A stretch of DNA of 64,000 bases from Nibrella saemangeumensis (GTDB lineage Bacteria; Bacteroidota; Bacteroidia; Cytophagales; Spirosomataceae): positions 1 to 64,000 of the forward strand of contig NZ_BAABHD010000083.1 of NCBI RefSeq assembly GCF_039541915.1. The letters are read 5' to 3'. Under the pieces are notes generated by a model. The model ran no database searches. It saw nothing but the letters and a program-made list of their open reading frames with translations, and had not been told where the DNA came from. How positions within the stretch are numbered: the stretch's first letter is position 1; every line of letters starts with the position of its first letter. The translations under genes and the position numbers were made by a program. This document shows, piece by piece, positions 18,069-26,488 of this stretch.

Positions 18069-18137
18069 CTTTTCAGGAGGTTCCAATCGTTTAACTACTC
18101 TGTTCCCTGGTCTACCTCCTCTTGATGTGACGACGCT

Positions 18138-18162
18138 GCTGCCAATGGGCAGCTTTTTTTTC
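18138..18162 (+). terminator. Terminator hairpin 2 after DUF3037
   Basis: GCTGCC (18138-18143), loop AATG, GGCAGC (18148-18153), then eight T residues. This is either a back-up terminator or the 3' end of a small RNA covering about 18069-18160. Confidence 0.7.
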
Positions 18163-18572
18163 TCCATTAAATAGCAACGCTGAGCAAACAACTCTACAAT
18201 TCATTTCCACAGTGTAGATTATTTTACACACCCTCTCTACATCAACGCTACCCAGGAGGCAATCCGCACAGGCGGTTAGGCAATGGTAAGCCCGAAAAAA
18301 TCTCTGAAGTTTTTATGGAATTGTCAGAAACGCAGCATCTAATCAGAAAACTGACTGAAGGGACCGGCTTATTTAACTTGTAAACCAGCTTGCTTATGAC
18401 ACGTTCTCCACCCGAAATGATTGCCTTGTCACGAAAGAGTGACATAGAGACACACCACCAAGGTGCTTGGTTGCCAGAAGATTAAAAAAGAAGTCTATTG
18501 GGTTAACCTGCGGGATTTGTACAACTAAATATTAAGGAATTGACAAACTGCCAAAAAATTTGCTAAAGACAC

Positions 18573-18606
18573 TTGCGGCATATTAGGCAGAAAAAGCATA
18601 CTTTTG
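18573..18606 (+). promoter_or_regulatory. Promoter of the exbB-tonB cluster
   Basis: TTG at 18573-18575 and TACTTTTG at 18599-18606, separated by 23 bases, fit the Bacteroidota form TTG-N17-23-TAnnTTTG. The start codon of exbB is 116 bases further on. Confidence 0.6.
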
Positions 18607-18721
18607 TAGTAGATTCGATGGCAACTTTCCAGAATTTAATTTCAGGAAATGCAATCAGACTAAAATTTTCACTTTTTTAACGTCAAAACCTTAGTTTCAA
18701 TTTAACCCTACAGTTAGTTCA

Positions 18722-19558
18722 ATGAAAACACAAGCTCCAACTCCAGCACCAGCTAAGTCAGCACCGGCAAAGCCGAAAAAATCCGGTGGTTTGAACCCTG
18801 CGTTTGTCATTCCTGTTCTGTTTGTCATTGCCGTTCTAACGTACATGTTTGTATTTGGCGATGGCAGCCACTTCCAGGATGGCGACAATGAGAAACAACC
18901 TCTGGCTGGCGACTACATGGGTATTGTTTACAAAGGAGGACCTATTGTACCTCTGCTGTTTACCTGTTTTTTAATTGTTTTGGTATTCTCAATTGAGCGT
19001 TTCATCACTATCAACCGCGCTAAAGGCTCAGGTTCCATCGATGATTTTGTTCGTAAGATCAAGGCATTCCTTGATCGGAATGAAATCGAAGCGGCTATTA
19101 AGGAGTGTGACCGCCAGAAAGGTTCGGTTGGTAACGTTGTAAAAACAGCGCTTTTAAAGTACCAGCAGTTAGCAACTGATCCTGAATTGAACAAAGAGCA
19201 GAAACTGGTTGCGCTTCAGAAAGAAGTAGAAGAAGCCACCTCATTGGAGCTGCCCATGCTGGAGAAGAACCTGACGATTATTGCTACCCTGGCGTCAGTA
19301 TCTACCCTGGTTGCCCTGTTGGGTACGGTATTGGGTATGATTCGCGCCTTTAGTGCTATGGGTGCCACGGGTCAGCCGGATACAGCCGCCCTTTCGACAG
19401 GTATCTCTGAGGCCCTTGTAAATACGGCCCTCGGTATTGGTACGGCCGCTATCGCGACGATCATGTATAGCTTCTTTACCAGCCGCATTGACGAATTAAC
19501 GTATAATATTGACGAAATCGGTTTGAGCATTCAGCAGAACTTCTCTGCTCATTATTAA
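18722..19558 (+). CDS. exbB: MotA/TolQ/ExbB proton channel protein
   Basis: 278 residues. An Ala/Pro/Lys-rich N-terminus (about 1-22) precedes a first membrane segment (about 25-45), a second near 80-96, a cytoplasmic loop, and the paired C-terminal helices with LASVSTLVALLGTVLGMIRAF and ALVNTALGIGTAAIATIMYS, the MotA/TolQ/ExbB signature. Together with the two ExbD proteins encoded next, it forms the inner-membrane motor that converts proton flow to TonB movement. First gene of the cluster, with a recognisable promoter at 18573-18606. It would energise receptors such as the SusC protein at 13.3-16.5 kb. Confidence 0.95.
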   Translation: MKTQAPTPAPAKSAPAKPKKSGGLNPAFVIPVLFVIAVLTYMFVFGDGSHFQDGDNEKQPLAGDYMGIVYKGGPIVPLLFTCFLIVLVFSIERFITINRAKGSGSIDDFVRKIKAFLDRNEIEAAIKECDRQKGSVGNVVKTALLKYQQLATDPELNKEQKLVALQKEVEEATSLELPMLEKNLTIIATLASVSTLVALLGTVLGMIRAFSAMGATGQPDTAALSTGISEALVNTALGIGTAAIATIMYSFFTSRIDELTYNIDEIGLSIQQNFSAHY

Positions 19559-19603
19559 TGCTTACCGGTTCCGTTTTACCATAATTAAAACAACCAGTAA
19601 GAC

Positions 19604-20230
19604 ATGCCTATTATAAAACCGAAACGGCAAGTTCCGGCGATGGACATGACCGCCATGTGTGATGTGGCGTTCCTGCTGCTGACGTTCTTTATCCTGACGG
19701 CTCAGTTCCGGTCTCAGGAAGCAGCCGCCGTTGATCCGCCGTCATCAATATCAGGTATCAAAGTTCCTGATAAAGATATCATGACCATTGCTCTTGATAA
19801 GGAAGGCAAGGTCTATTTTGGGATTGATAACCAGAACAACCGAATTGCCATGCTTGACAACGTTGCTGCAGCCAAAGGACTTTCTTTTACGGATAAAGAA
19901 AAGAAAGCTTTTGCTCTGATGGCAAGCTTTGGAGTACCTATCAGTCAGCTAAAGTCGTTCCTGTCTCTTGATAACGAGCAGCGCATGAAGGTGAAGCAGC
20001 CGGGTATTCCGGTTGACTCAACCGGAGCTGCTGCAGAGAATGAGCTGAAAGACTGGGTATTTAATGCCCGCAAGGCTAATAATGGACTACGTATTGCCAT
20101 AAAGGGCGATAGCTATTCAAAGTTTCCGAACTTTAAGAACGTGCTGTCAACCCTGCAGGCACAGAATATCAACAAGTTCAACCTGATTACCGGTACGGAG
20201 GCTCCTCCTGCCGGCTGGACGAACGACTGA
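19604..20230 (+). CDS. exbD: ExbD/TolR family protein, first copy
   Basis: 208 residues. One membrane helix near the N-terminus (CDVAFLLLTFFILTAQF) carries the conserved Asp of the proton path, preceded by MDMTAMC. The periplasmic part is longer than in typical ExbD (about 140 residues) and contains an insertion around residues 45-125 that precedes the C-terminal TolR-like domain. It lies 45 bases after exbB. Two different ExbD paralogues in one cluster are usual in Bacteroidota and may form a mixed complex. Confidence 0.92.
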   Translation: MPIIKPKRQVPAMDMTAMCDVAFLLLTFFILTAQFRSQEAAAVDPPSSISGIKVPDKDIMTIALDKEGKVYFGIDNQNNRIAMLDNVAAAKGLSFTDKEKKAFALMASFGVPISQLKSFLSLDNEQRMKVKQPGIPVDSTGAAAENELKDWVFNARKANNGLRIAIKGDSYSKFPNFKNVLSTLQAQNINKFNLITGTEAPPAGWTND

Positions 20231-20286
20231 TAGCCTGTATAAGCGCGCAGCTGTAATATTTTTCACCGCTTTTAAGTTATAAAACG

Positions 20287-20823
20287 ATGTCAGAAATAGA
20301 CACCGGTGGTGGTGGTGGTAAGAAAGGTGGCGGTAAAGTTCGAAGTAAAAAGGCATCTACCCGCGTTGATATGACGCCGATGGTGGACCTGGGCTTCCTG
20401 CTGATCACATTCTTTATTCTTGCTACCACCTTAAGCAAGCCGTCTTCGATGACGCTTAACGTGCCTGATAAGACAAAAGAGGCAGAAACCGAGCCGATCA
20501 AGGCCTCGAGTGTAATGACTATTTTCCTGGGTAAGGACAATAAGGTTCACTATATTTTCGGAAAAGCGGCCAACGAAGATCCGGAAGTAGTGACAGTAGG
20601 TCACGGTTATGACCTGCGTAAAGCTATCCAGGATAATTCCCGCAAAGTACCCGGTGACAAGTTTGTAGTAGTTATCAAGCCGACTAAAGAAGCTACGTAT
20701 AAGAATACAGTAGACGTTCTTGACGAAATGGCTATTACAAAAACCAAACGGTACGCGCTGGTAGATGAGTTAACCCCGGATGAGAAGAAGCTTCTCAAGG
20801 ATAAAGCCCAATTAGATCTTTAA
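20287..20823 (+). CDS. exbD: ExbD/TolR family protein, second copy
   Basis: 178 residues. A Gly/Lys-rich N-terminus (SEIDTGGGGGKKGGGKVRSKK) gives a strongly positive cytoplasmic tail. The single membrane helix has DMTPMVDLGFLLITFFILA with the conserved Asp. A periplasmic domain follows (FVVVIKPTKEATYKNTVDVL), the usual ExbD end. It lies 56 bases after the first exbD and 5 bases before tonB. It differs strongly from the first copy, so this is an old paralogue pair rather than a recent duplication. Confidence 0.93.
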   Translation: MSEIDTGGGGGKKGGGKVRSKKASTRVDMTPMVDLGFLLITFFILATTLSKPSSMTLNVPDKTKEAETEPIKASSVMTIFLGKDNKVHYIFGKAANEDPEVVTVGHGYDLRKAIQDNSRKVPGDKFVVVIKPTKEATYKNTVDVLDEMAITKTKRYALVDELTPDEKKLLKDKAQLDL

Positions 20824-20828
20824 ACACC

Positions 20829-21659
20829 ATGGCAGAAACTCCATCGAATGCAACACTGGATGATATAGTGTTTGCCAATCGAAACCAGGCGTATGGTGCG
20901 TATTCATTGCGGAAGACCTATCCGAAAACGATTTATCGATCGTTGGTGATTGGTTCGACAGCGTTCCTGCTGGCGATGGTCTCCCCTACCCTTATCAATT
21001 TGATTTCTTCTGGTGACGAAGACCAGACGGCCATGGTAGAGGTAGATTTGATGAAGTTACCACCACCGCCGATTGATCCGAACGAACCGCCACCGCCACC
21101 ACCACCGCCGGTTGAGGTGCCTAAGGTGAACACGGTGAAATTCCTCCCTCCTGAAGTTAAACCAGACCAGGAAGTACCGGAAGAATCGCCCCCGCCGACC
21201 GTTGAGGAATTGAAAGAGGCTGTGGCTGCTGAAAAAACGCAGGAAGGTGACCCCAACGCCGAAGAGGTGATCGTGGCTCCCGAAGCCTCAACGGGTCCGA
21301 CCAAAGTTGAAGCTGCCGTAGAAGTGGCTCCTCCGAAGGAAGAGGAAATTTTTACGGTGGTAGAACAGAACCCGGAATTCCCCGGTGGTATGTCGGCTCT
21401 AGGTCAGTGGCTGGGTAAGAACATCCGCTATCCGGCGGCTGCCCAGCGGGCTAACGTAGCTGGTAAAGTGTTTGTGAGCTTTGTTGTTAACACAGACGGT
21501 AGTATTCAGGACGTATCCGTGCTGAAAGGTCTTGGTTTCGGTACCGACGAAGAAGCCGTACGAGTTGTAAAATCAATGCCTAAATGGAAGCCTGGTAAGC
21601 AGTCGGGCCGTCCGGTACGGGTAAAATACAACTTGCCGATCAGCTTCCAGTTGGAGTAA
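20829..21659 (+). CDS. tonB: Energy transducer TonB
   Basis: 276 residues. N-terminal cytoplasmic part, one membrane segment (about residues 37-60), a proline-rich periplasmic spacer (PPPPIDPNEPPPPPPPP) followed by acidic Glu/Pro repeats, and a C-terminal TonB domain from about residue 185 with FPGGMSALGQWLGKNIRYP, GKVFVSFVVNTDG and the closing VKYNLPISFQLE. It transmits ExbB/ExbD energy to outer-membrane receptors. Its stop overlaps the start of the next small membrane gene (TAATG), so the two are translationally coupled. Confidence 0.96.
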   Translation: MAETPSNATLDDIVFANRNQAYGAYSLRKTYPKTIYRSLVIGSTAFLLAMVSPTLINLISSGDEDQTAMVEVDLMKLPPPPIDPNEPPPPPPPPVEVPKVNTVKFLPPEVKPDQEVPEESPPPTVEELKEAVAAEKTQEGDPNAEEVIVAPEASTGPTKVEAAVEVAPPKEEEIFTVVEQNPEFPGGMSALGQWLGKNIRYPAAAQRANVAGKVFVSFVVNTDGSIQDVSVLKGLGFGTDEEAVRVVKSMPKWKPGKQSGRPVRVKYNLPISFQLE

Positions 21660-21877
21660 TGAGAGAACGAAACAGAATGTCGGATAGACTGAATCTGTAT
21701 CTTTCAGGATTGATGGCACTGGCATATGTGGGAGGAGGCATCGGACTGATGGCCTCCTCTCAGTCTTTTGGATTCCTGCCTACCGGGACGTTCCGGTACA
21801 TATTGGCGGTACTGCTTATCATTTACGGAGGCTTCAGGGGCCTCCGGGCTTATCAACGTTATCAGGAAAGTGATTAA
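21659..21877 (+). CDS. Small two-helix membrane protein
   Basis: 72 residues, with two hydrophobic segments (about residues 13-31 and 41-60) and a positively charged C-terminus (GGFRGLRAYQRYQ). I do not recognise a named family. It overlaps tonB by one base at its start and the PstS-like gene by eight bases at its end (GTGATTAA), so it is locked into the Ton cluster by translation. A role as an accessory of the Ton motor or of the phosphate-binding-like lipoprotein is inference only. Confidence 0.75.
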   Translation: MRERNRMSDRLNLYLSGLMALAYVGGGIGLMASSQSFGFLPTGTFRYILAVLLIIYGGFRGLRAYQRYQESD

Positions 21878-22805
21878 CATCAGCAAGTCAATTACAGCCG
21901 TTTTGCTGACCCTTAGCCTCTTCGGCTGTTCGGCTAAGCAAAATCTGGATACACCAGCACGGGGAACCATCACTATTGCCGCCGATGAATCGTTTAAACC
22001 GCTGGTAGATCAACTCACGTCAGCGTATATGGGTCTGTATCCCGACGCCCACTTCAACATCGTCTACAAACCTGAACAGGAGGCCATTGCCACCATGTTG
22101 CGCGACAGCGCCCGACTGGTATTTACAGCACGGGAACTGACGCAGCAGGAGCGGGCAGTACTGGATCAACGGAAGATAGAGGGAAAGACTGAGCGGATTG
22201 CGACGGACGGTGTGGCCCTAATTGTCAGCAAGGCCAATGGTGATAGCCTGATTAGCGTATCGGAAGTGCAGGGATTGTTTACCGGTCGGATCACTCAATG
22301 GTCGCAAATGGCTGGCAGCCGGCAGTCTGGGCCTGTAACGTTAGTTTTCGACAACAACAACTCCAGCAACCTGAGCTACATGCTGAAGCGGTTTAATATA
22401 ACCGACGTTAGCAAACTGCGGATTTTTACGGTAAAATCGAACCGTGAAGTAGTAGAATACGTGCGAACGAATCCTTCTGCTATTGGTTTTATTGGTGTCA
22501 ACTGGATCAGCGACGGTGATGAACCTCTGTCAGCCGAGTTGTCGAAGGATCTTCGGGTAATGGGGATTTCAGAAAAATTAAATCCGACGTCGCGGCAAGA
22601 TTACTTCCAGCCGTTCCAGAAAGATCTCGGTCTCGAGAACTATCCCTTCCGGCGGGGCGTATACATTGTGAGTCGGGAAGCGCATCCGGGTTTGGGCGGT
22701 GGCCTGATCAATTATGTATCCCGGGACGCCGGAACACTGATCATCGAAAAATTGGGCTTATGGCCGGCTATACCATATAATAGGGAAGTATATCTGGAGA
22801 GATAA
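21870..22805 (+). CDS. PstS-like substrate-binding lipoprotein
   Basis: 311 residues from a GTG at 21870, chosen because it gives a lipoprotein signal (ITAVLLTLSLFGCS) and because the frame upstream of it overlaps the preceding gene. The mature part is a PstS-type periplasmic binding protein: IAADESFKPLVDQLTSAY, VFTARELTQQE, VALIVSKAN and VQGLFTGRITQW are family sequences. No PstABC transporter genes follow. In Bacteroidota this gene often sits between tonB and a TPR gene as here, so its role may be in the Ton cluster rather than in phosphate import. Confidence 0.85.
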   Translation: MINISKSITAVLLTLSLFGCSAKQNLDTPARGTITIAADESFKPLVDQLTSAYMGLYPDAHFNIVYKPEQEAIATMLRDSARLVFTARELTQQERAVLDQRKIEGKTERIATDGVALIVSKANGDSLISVSEVQGLFTGRITQWSQMAGSRQSGPVTLVFDNNNSSNLSYMLKRFNITDVSKLRIFTVKSNREVVEYVRTNPSAIGFIGVNWISDGDEPLSAELSKDLRVMGISEKLNPTSRQDYFQPFQKDLGLENYPFRRGVYIVSREAHPGLGGGLINYVSRDAGTLIIEKLGLWPAIPYNREVYLER

Positions 22806-22813
22806 CCAATTTT

Positions 22814-22842
22814 TTTGGTTTGCGTGCAATTTTTTAGTTTTG
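22814..22842 (+). promoter_or_regulatory. Promoter of the TPR gene
   Basis: TTTG at 22814-22817 and TAGTTTTG at 22835-22842 with 17 bases between them, a close match to the Bacteroidota consensus. The start codon lies 60 bases downstream, so the TPR gene can be transcribed apart from the tonB cluster. Confidence 0.65.
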
Positions 22843-22902
22843 TCTATTGTTTTACTAGCACAGTCAAAAAAGTATTTTTCAATTCTCAACCTGGATTTTG
22901 TG

Positions 22903-24633
22903 ATGAAGATTCAAAAAAAGTCGCTGTTGACGGCCCTCTGTTTAGGTGTGTTTGCCACGGCTCCTTTGTTTGCCCAGGATGTTCAGTCCGCTTTACGTGA
23001 CCTTGAGTCCGAGCGCTTTGCAAAGGCTGAGCAGTCGTTTAAGCAATTAGCCTCCAGTTCGCCATCGGCTGACAATCAGTTTTACCTGGGGTATTATTAT
23101 TTAAAGGCTAATCAGCCAGACCAGGCCAAAGCGGCTTTTGAAAAGGGTTTGCAGGCTGACCCGAAGAACCATTTGAATAATGTTGGTTTGGCAGGGGTTG
23201 CTTTAGCTAAAAATGACCTGGCTACCGCACAGGCTAAGATTGATGAGGCTGTGAAGGCCACGAAGGGCAAAAATATGGATGTACTGCTTCGGGCCGGGGA
23301 AATGTACACGATGTTTGAAAAGAATGATCCGGCCCGCGCCCTTAGTTTGCTGGATATGGCTGCCAAGCTGGACAAGAAAAATACCAACAACGACATCAAG
23401 ATGATCATGGGTGACGCCTACATGATCAAGAACGATGGTGGTAACGCAGTAAGCCGCTACGAAGATGTTTTGATGGCAAAGCCCAATACGGCAGAAGCGA
23501 ACTACAAAATAGGTAAGGTGTATCTGCGCGGTAAAAACTACAAGTTAGCTCAGGACTTCTACAAGAAAGCGATTGACAGTGATCCTGAATTTGCGCCTAC
23601 GTACCGCGACTTAGCCGAAGCTTTCTTCGGGTCAAGGGTCTATAAGTCAGCCGCTTCAAATATGGACCTTTATCTGCAGAAGAGCCAGAACACCGATCCG
23701 GAAATGATTCTCCGTTCGGCTCAGTTCGATTTTCTGGCGCAGGATTATCAGAAGGCTATCAGCAAGCTGGATCAATTAAAAGGCAAAGTAAATAATCCGG
23801 TTATCGACCGGATGTATGGCTGGGCCTACTCTGCGCTGGGTAAGAATGACCAGGCTATTGAAACGCTGAACCGCTTTATCAGCACTGCTCCGGAGAAAGT
23901 TATCTATGATGATTACAAGTACCTGGGTCGTGCCTATGGACAGGCTGGTACACCGGAAGGTGACTCTCTAAGCATTGTCTATCTGGAGAAGGCTGCTCCT
24001 GAGGATACAACCGAAAACCTGTACCGGGAGATTGGCCAGAAGTTTTATGGCGATAAGCGTTACGACCGGGCGGTAACTTATTTTGAGAAGACGATCGCTA
24101 ATGATAAAGAGCCAAAAAATAATGATTATTACTATCTTGGCTTGAGCAGCTTCCTGCAGGCTTTCCGTTCTGCAAATGAATTGAAAAGCGATACTGCTGC
24201 TGCTCGTCAGGCCCGGACAACTTACCTGCAAAAGTCAGATCAGGCTTTCGACAAGGTAATTCAGAATACGCCTGAGTTTGCCACGGCACACTTCTATAAA
24301 GGGCAGATCAATTATTTCATGAACTCGCCCTCAGAAGCCTTGGCAAACGGCGCACCCGCTCCGCATTACGAGAAATTTATAGAACTGGCAAACAACGAAA
24401 TTGCTGCTGACGCCAATAAAAAGGCACAATACCAGCGGAATTTAATTACTGCCTATAAGTTTTTGGGTGGCTATCATATGGCGAAAAAGGATGAAGCCAA
24501 AGGGAAGGAGTACCTCTCTAAAGTGCTCGAACTTGATCCTAACGATAAGGACGCCAAACAGGCGCTTGAAGGTCCTAAGGCAGCGCCTGCACCGGCCGCC
24601 AAGCCGAAAGCACCGGCAAAGAAGACTACCTGA
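22903..24633 (+). CDS. Secreted tetratricopeptide-repeat protein
   Basis: 576 residues from the ATG at 22903, which directly gives a signal peptide ending FATAPLFAQ; an upstream frame extension is not used. The mature protein is almost entirely TPR helices (for example QFYLGYYYLKANQPDQAKAA, AEANYKIGKVYLRGKNY, ATAHFYKGQINYF), ending in an Ala/Pro/Lys-rich tail from about residue 555. It is probably periplasmic and acts in protein-protein contacts. The tonB-pstS-TPR order is common in Bacteroidota; a part in outer-membrane transport or envelope assembly is plausible but unproven. Confidence 0.85.
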   Translation: MKIQKKSLLTALCLGVFATAPLFAQDVQSALRDLESERFAKAEQSFKQLASSSPSADNQFYLGYYYLKANQPDQAKAAFEKGLQADPKNHLNNVGLAGVALAKNDLATAQAKIDEAVKATKGKNMDVLLRAGEMYTMFEKNDPARALSLLDMAAKLDKKNTNNDIKMIMGDAYMIKNDGGNAVSRYEDVLMAKPNTAEANYKIGKVYLRGKNYKLAQDFYKKAIDSDPEFAPTYRDLAEAFFGSRVYKSAASNMDLYLQKSQNTDPEMILRSAQFDFLAQDYQKAISKLDQLKGKVNNPVIDRMYGWAYSALGKNDQAIETLNRFISTAPEKVIYDDYKYLGRAYGQAGTPEGDSLSIVYLEKAAPEDTTENLYREIGQKFYGDKRYDRAVTYFEKTIANDKEPKNNDYYYLGLSSFLQAFRSANELKSDTAAARQARTTYLQKSDQAFDKVIQNTPEFATAHFYKGQINYFMNSPSEALANGAPAPHYEKFIELANNEIAADANKKAQYQRNLITAYKFLGGYHMAKKDEAKGKEYLSKVLELDPNDKDAKQALEGPKAAPAPAAKPKAPAKKTT

Positions 24634-24659
24634 TTGGACTAAAACGAAAGTGGTTAAAC

Positions 24660-24692
24660 AAAAAAGCGCAGCCTTACCGGTTGCGCTTTTTT
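24660..24692. terminator. Bidirectional-type terminator after the TPR gene
   Basis: AAAAAAGCGCA pairs with TGCGCTTTTTT around an 11-base loop; T-run on the plus strand and A-run on the 5' side. Separates the TPR gene from adk. Confidence 0.85.
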
Positions 24693-24756
24693 GTTTCCAG
24701 TTAATAAAAAGCCTGTCGTGTATATAAAACAACCTGCTAATTTTGGGGGTTAATAC

Positions 24757-24764
24757 TATTTTTG
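24757..24764 (+). promoter_or_regulatory. Candidate -7 element for adk
   Basis: TATTTTTG fits TAnnTTTG, 42 bases before the adk start codon. A matching -33 element at proper spacing is not clear. Confidence 0.45.
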
Positions 24765-24806
24765 TACCTGCTTAGTGGTTGACTAACACTCCTTTTTATA
24801 AACCGT

Positions 24807-25394
24807 ATGCTCAATCTTGTACTATTTGGCCCACCGGGTGCTGGTAAAGGCACTCAAAGCGAAAAATTAATTAATAAGTACAATCTTGTTCATTTATCAA
24901 CAGGCGATCTGCTTCGGTCTCAAATCGCGGCTGGCACAGAGTTGGGCCTGCAGGCGAAATCCCTGATGGATAAAGGCATACTGGTACCCGATGAGGTGGT
25001 GATCGGCATGATTGACACTAAGCTGAACGAAAACCCGTCAGCTGCCGGTTTCATCTTTGATGGCTTTCCGCGTACAGTTCGGCAGGCCGAAGCATTGGAC
25101 ACCCTGTTGGGTCAACACAATACCGGCATAACGGTGATGGTAGCGCTGGTAGTGGATCAGGAGGAGCTTACCAAGCGGCTATTATTGCGAGGCCAGACAT
25201 CCGGCAGGGCCGACGATCAGAATGAGGAACTCATCCGCCGGAGAGTTCAGGAATACAACGAAAAAACAACTCCCGTAGCCAGTTACTACGAGCAGCAGGG
25301 TAAATATGTGGCCATTGATGGTATTGGAGAGATCGACCAGATTTTTGGGTTGATCTGTCAGAAAGTCGAAGCGGCCCAATCCCTGGAAAGCTGA
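24807..25394 (+). CDS. adk: Adenylate kinase
   Basis: 195 residues. P-loop GPPGAGKGT at residues 8-16, the AMP-binding STGDLLR segment, the FDGFPRT motif and the RRR Arg block near the short lid (EELIRRRVQEYNEKT). It converts ATP and AMP to two ADP in the cytoplasm. The lid is the short type without zinc cysteines, and the length fits. It has its own promoter-like element at 24757 and is followed 38 bases later by obgE, so the two housekeeping genes probably share a transcript. Confidence 0.98.
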   Translation: MLNLVLFGPPGAGKGTQSEKLINKYNLVHLSTGDLLRSQIAAGTELGLQAKSLMDKGILVPDEVVIGMIDTKLNENPSAAGFIFDGFPRTVRQAEALDTLLGQHNTGITVMVALVVDQEELTKRLLLRGQTSGRADDQNEELIRRRVQEYNEKTTPVASYYEQQGKYVAIDGIGEIDQIFGLICQKVEAAQSLES

Positions 25395-25432
25395 GCAGGT
25401 AGCTACTAGCCGTGGGAAGGAAACCCAATTCT

Positions 25433-26446
25433 ATGGCTTCGTCCAATTTTATAGATTACGTTAAGATAAACTGCCGATCAGGGGCCGGTGGCGCCGGGTC
25501 AGTTCATTTCAGACGGGAAAAATTTGTTGATAAAGGTGGACCTGATGGTGGGGATGGTGGCCGGGGAGGGCATATTATCCTGCGGGGAAATGCCCAGCTC
25601 TGGACGCTGCTCCACTTGAAGTATCAGAAACACATTAAAGCTGACCCTGGTAAGGCAGGAGAAGGCGGCCGACGCACAGGTGCCCAGGGTAAAGATGTTA
25701 TCATTGAGGTGCCGCTGGGAACGATAGCCCGCCATGCTGAATCTAATGAACAACTTGCCGAAATAACCGAAGACAAACAGGAACTGATTCTCCTGCCGGG
25801 CGGACGGGGCGGTCTGGGAAACGATCACTTTAAATCGTCGACCAAACAGACTCCTCAATACGCACAGCCCGGTGAGGCTGGTCAGGAGGCCTGGATCATC
25901 CTGGAGCTTAAACTCCTGGCCGATGTGGGCCTGGTGGGTTTTCCAAACGCCGGGAAATCGACCTTACTGTCTGTTATGTCGGCGGCAAAACCCGAAATTG
26001 CCGATTACCCATTTACAACGCTGGTGCCCAATCTGGGCGTAGTGGCCTATCGTGACTATAAATCATTTGTCATGGCCGACATCCCCGGAATCATAGAGGG
26101 GGCTGCGCAGGGAAAGGGATTGGGGCTGCGGTTTTTGCGGCATATTGAACGCAACGCCATTCTGCTGTTTGTCGTACCGGCTACCAGCGAAGATGTGGCG
26201 GCCGAATACCAGACGTTGCTGAACGAACTTGAACAATTTAACCTGGAACTGCTGGATAAAAGGCGGCTGCTAGCTATTTCAAAAATCGATTTGATAGGGG
26301 AGGAGGAGATGGCACAGGTACGAAAAAACCTTCCGCCTGCCATCCAGGCTGTTTTTATTTCGGCCATCCGGCAGGAGGGGTTACAGGAATTAAAAGACGC
26401 CATCTGGCATCAATTAACTAAGCCTGAGGAGGCTATTACGGATTAA
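25433..26446 (+). CDS. obgE: Obg-family GTPase
   Basis: 337 residues from the ATG at 25433, which has GGAAGGAAA ahead of it; a GTG 7 codons upstream is less likely. The glycine-rich Obg domain occupies about residues 1-158 (SGAGGAGSVHFRREKF, GGPDGGDGGRGG). The G domain follows with GFPNAGKSTLL (G1), the PFTTLVPNLG switch I, DIPGIIEGA (G3) and the SKIDL G4 motif. It binds the large ribosomal subunit and guanine nucleotides. The C-terminal OCT domain of some homologues is absent, as is common. Confidence 0.97.
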   Translation: MASSNFIDYVKINCRSGAGGAGSVHFRREKFVDKGGPDGGDGGRGGHIILRGNAQLWTLLHLKYQKHIKADPGKAGEGGRRTGAQGKDVIIEVPLGTIARHAESNEQLAEITEDKQELILLPGGRGGLGNDHFKSSTKQTPQYAQPGEAGQEAWIILELKLLADVGLVGFPNAGKSTLLSVMSAAKPEIADYPFTTLVPNLGVVAYRDYKSFVMADIPGIIEGAAQGKGLGLRFLRHIERNAILLFVVPATSEDVAAEYQTLLNELEQFNLELLDKRRLLAISKIDLIGEEEMAQVRKNLPPAIQAVFISAIRQEGLQELKDAIWHQLTKPEEAITD

Positions 26447-26488
26447 CGCAGCAGGTGGACCATTAAATCCGCCGGTTCATTACACACC

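Larger units (their letters stand above)
17953..18721. other. 769-bp intergenic region with terminators and exbB promoter
   Basis: No convincing gene. It contains two terminator hairpins (18044-18068, 18138-18162), a 7-bp inverted repeat AGGAGGT (18075-18081) / ACCTCCT (18114-18120) between them, and the exbB promoter (18573-18606) with a leader of about 110 bases. The part from 18165 to 18570 shows nothing I recognise; a 65-codon minus-strand frame at 18248-18445 has no family features. Confidence 0.6.

Noticed and set aside
18248..18445. 65-codon minus-strand open frame in the gap before exbB
   Set aside because: No ribosome site, no promoter and no family resemblance; kept only as non-coding.
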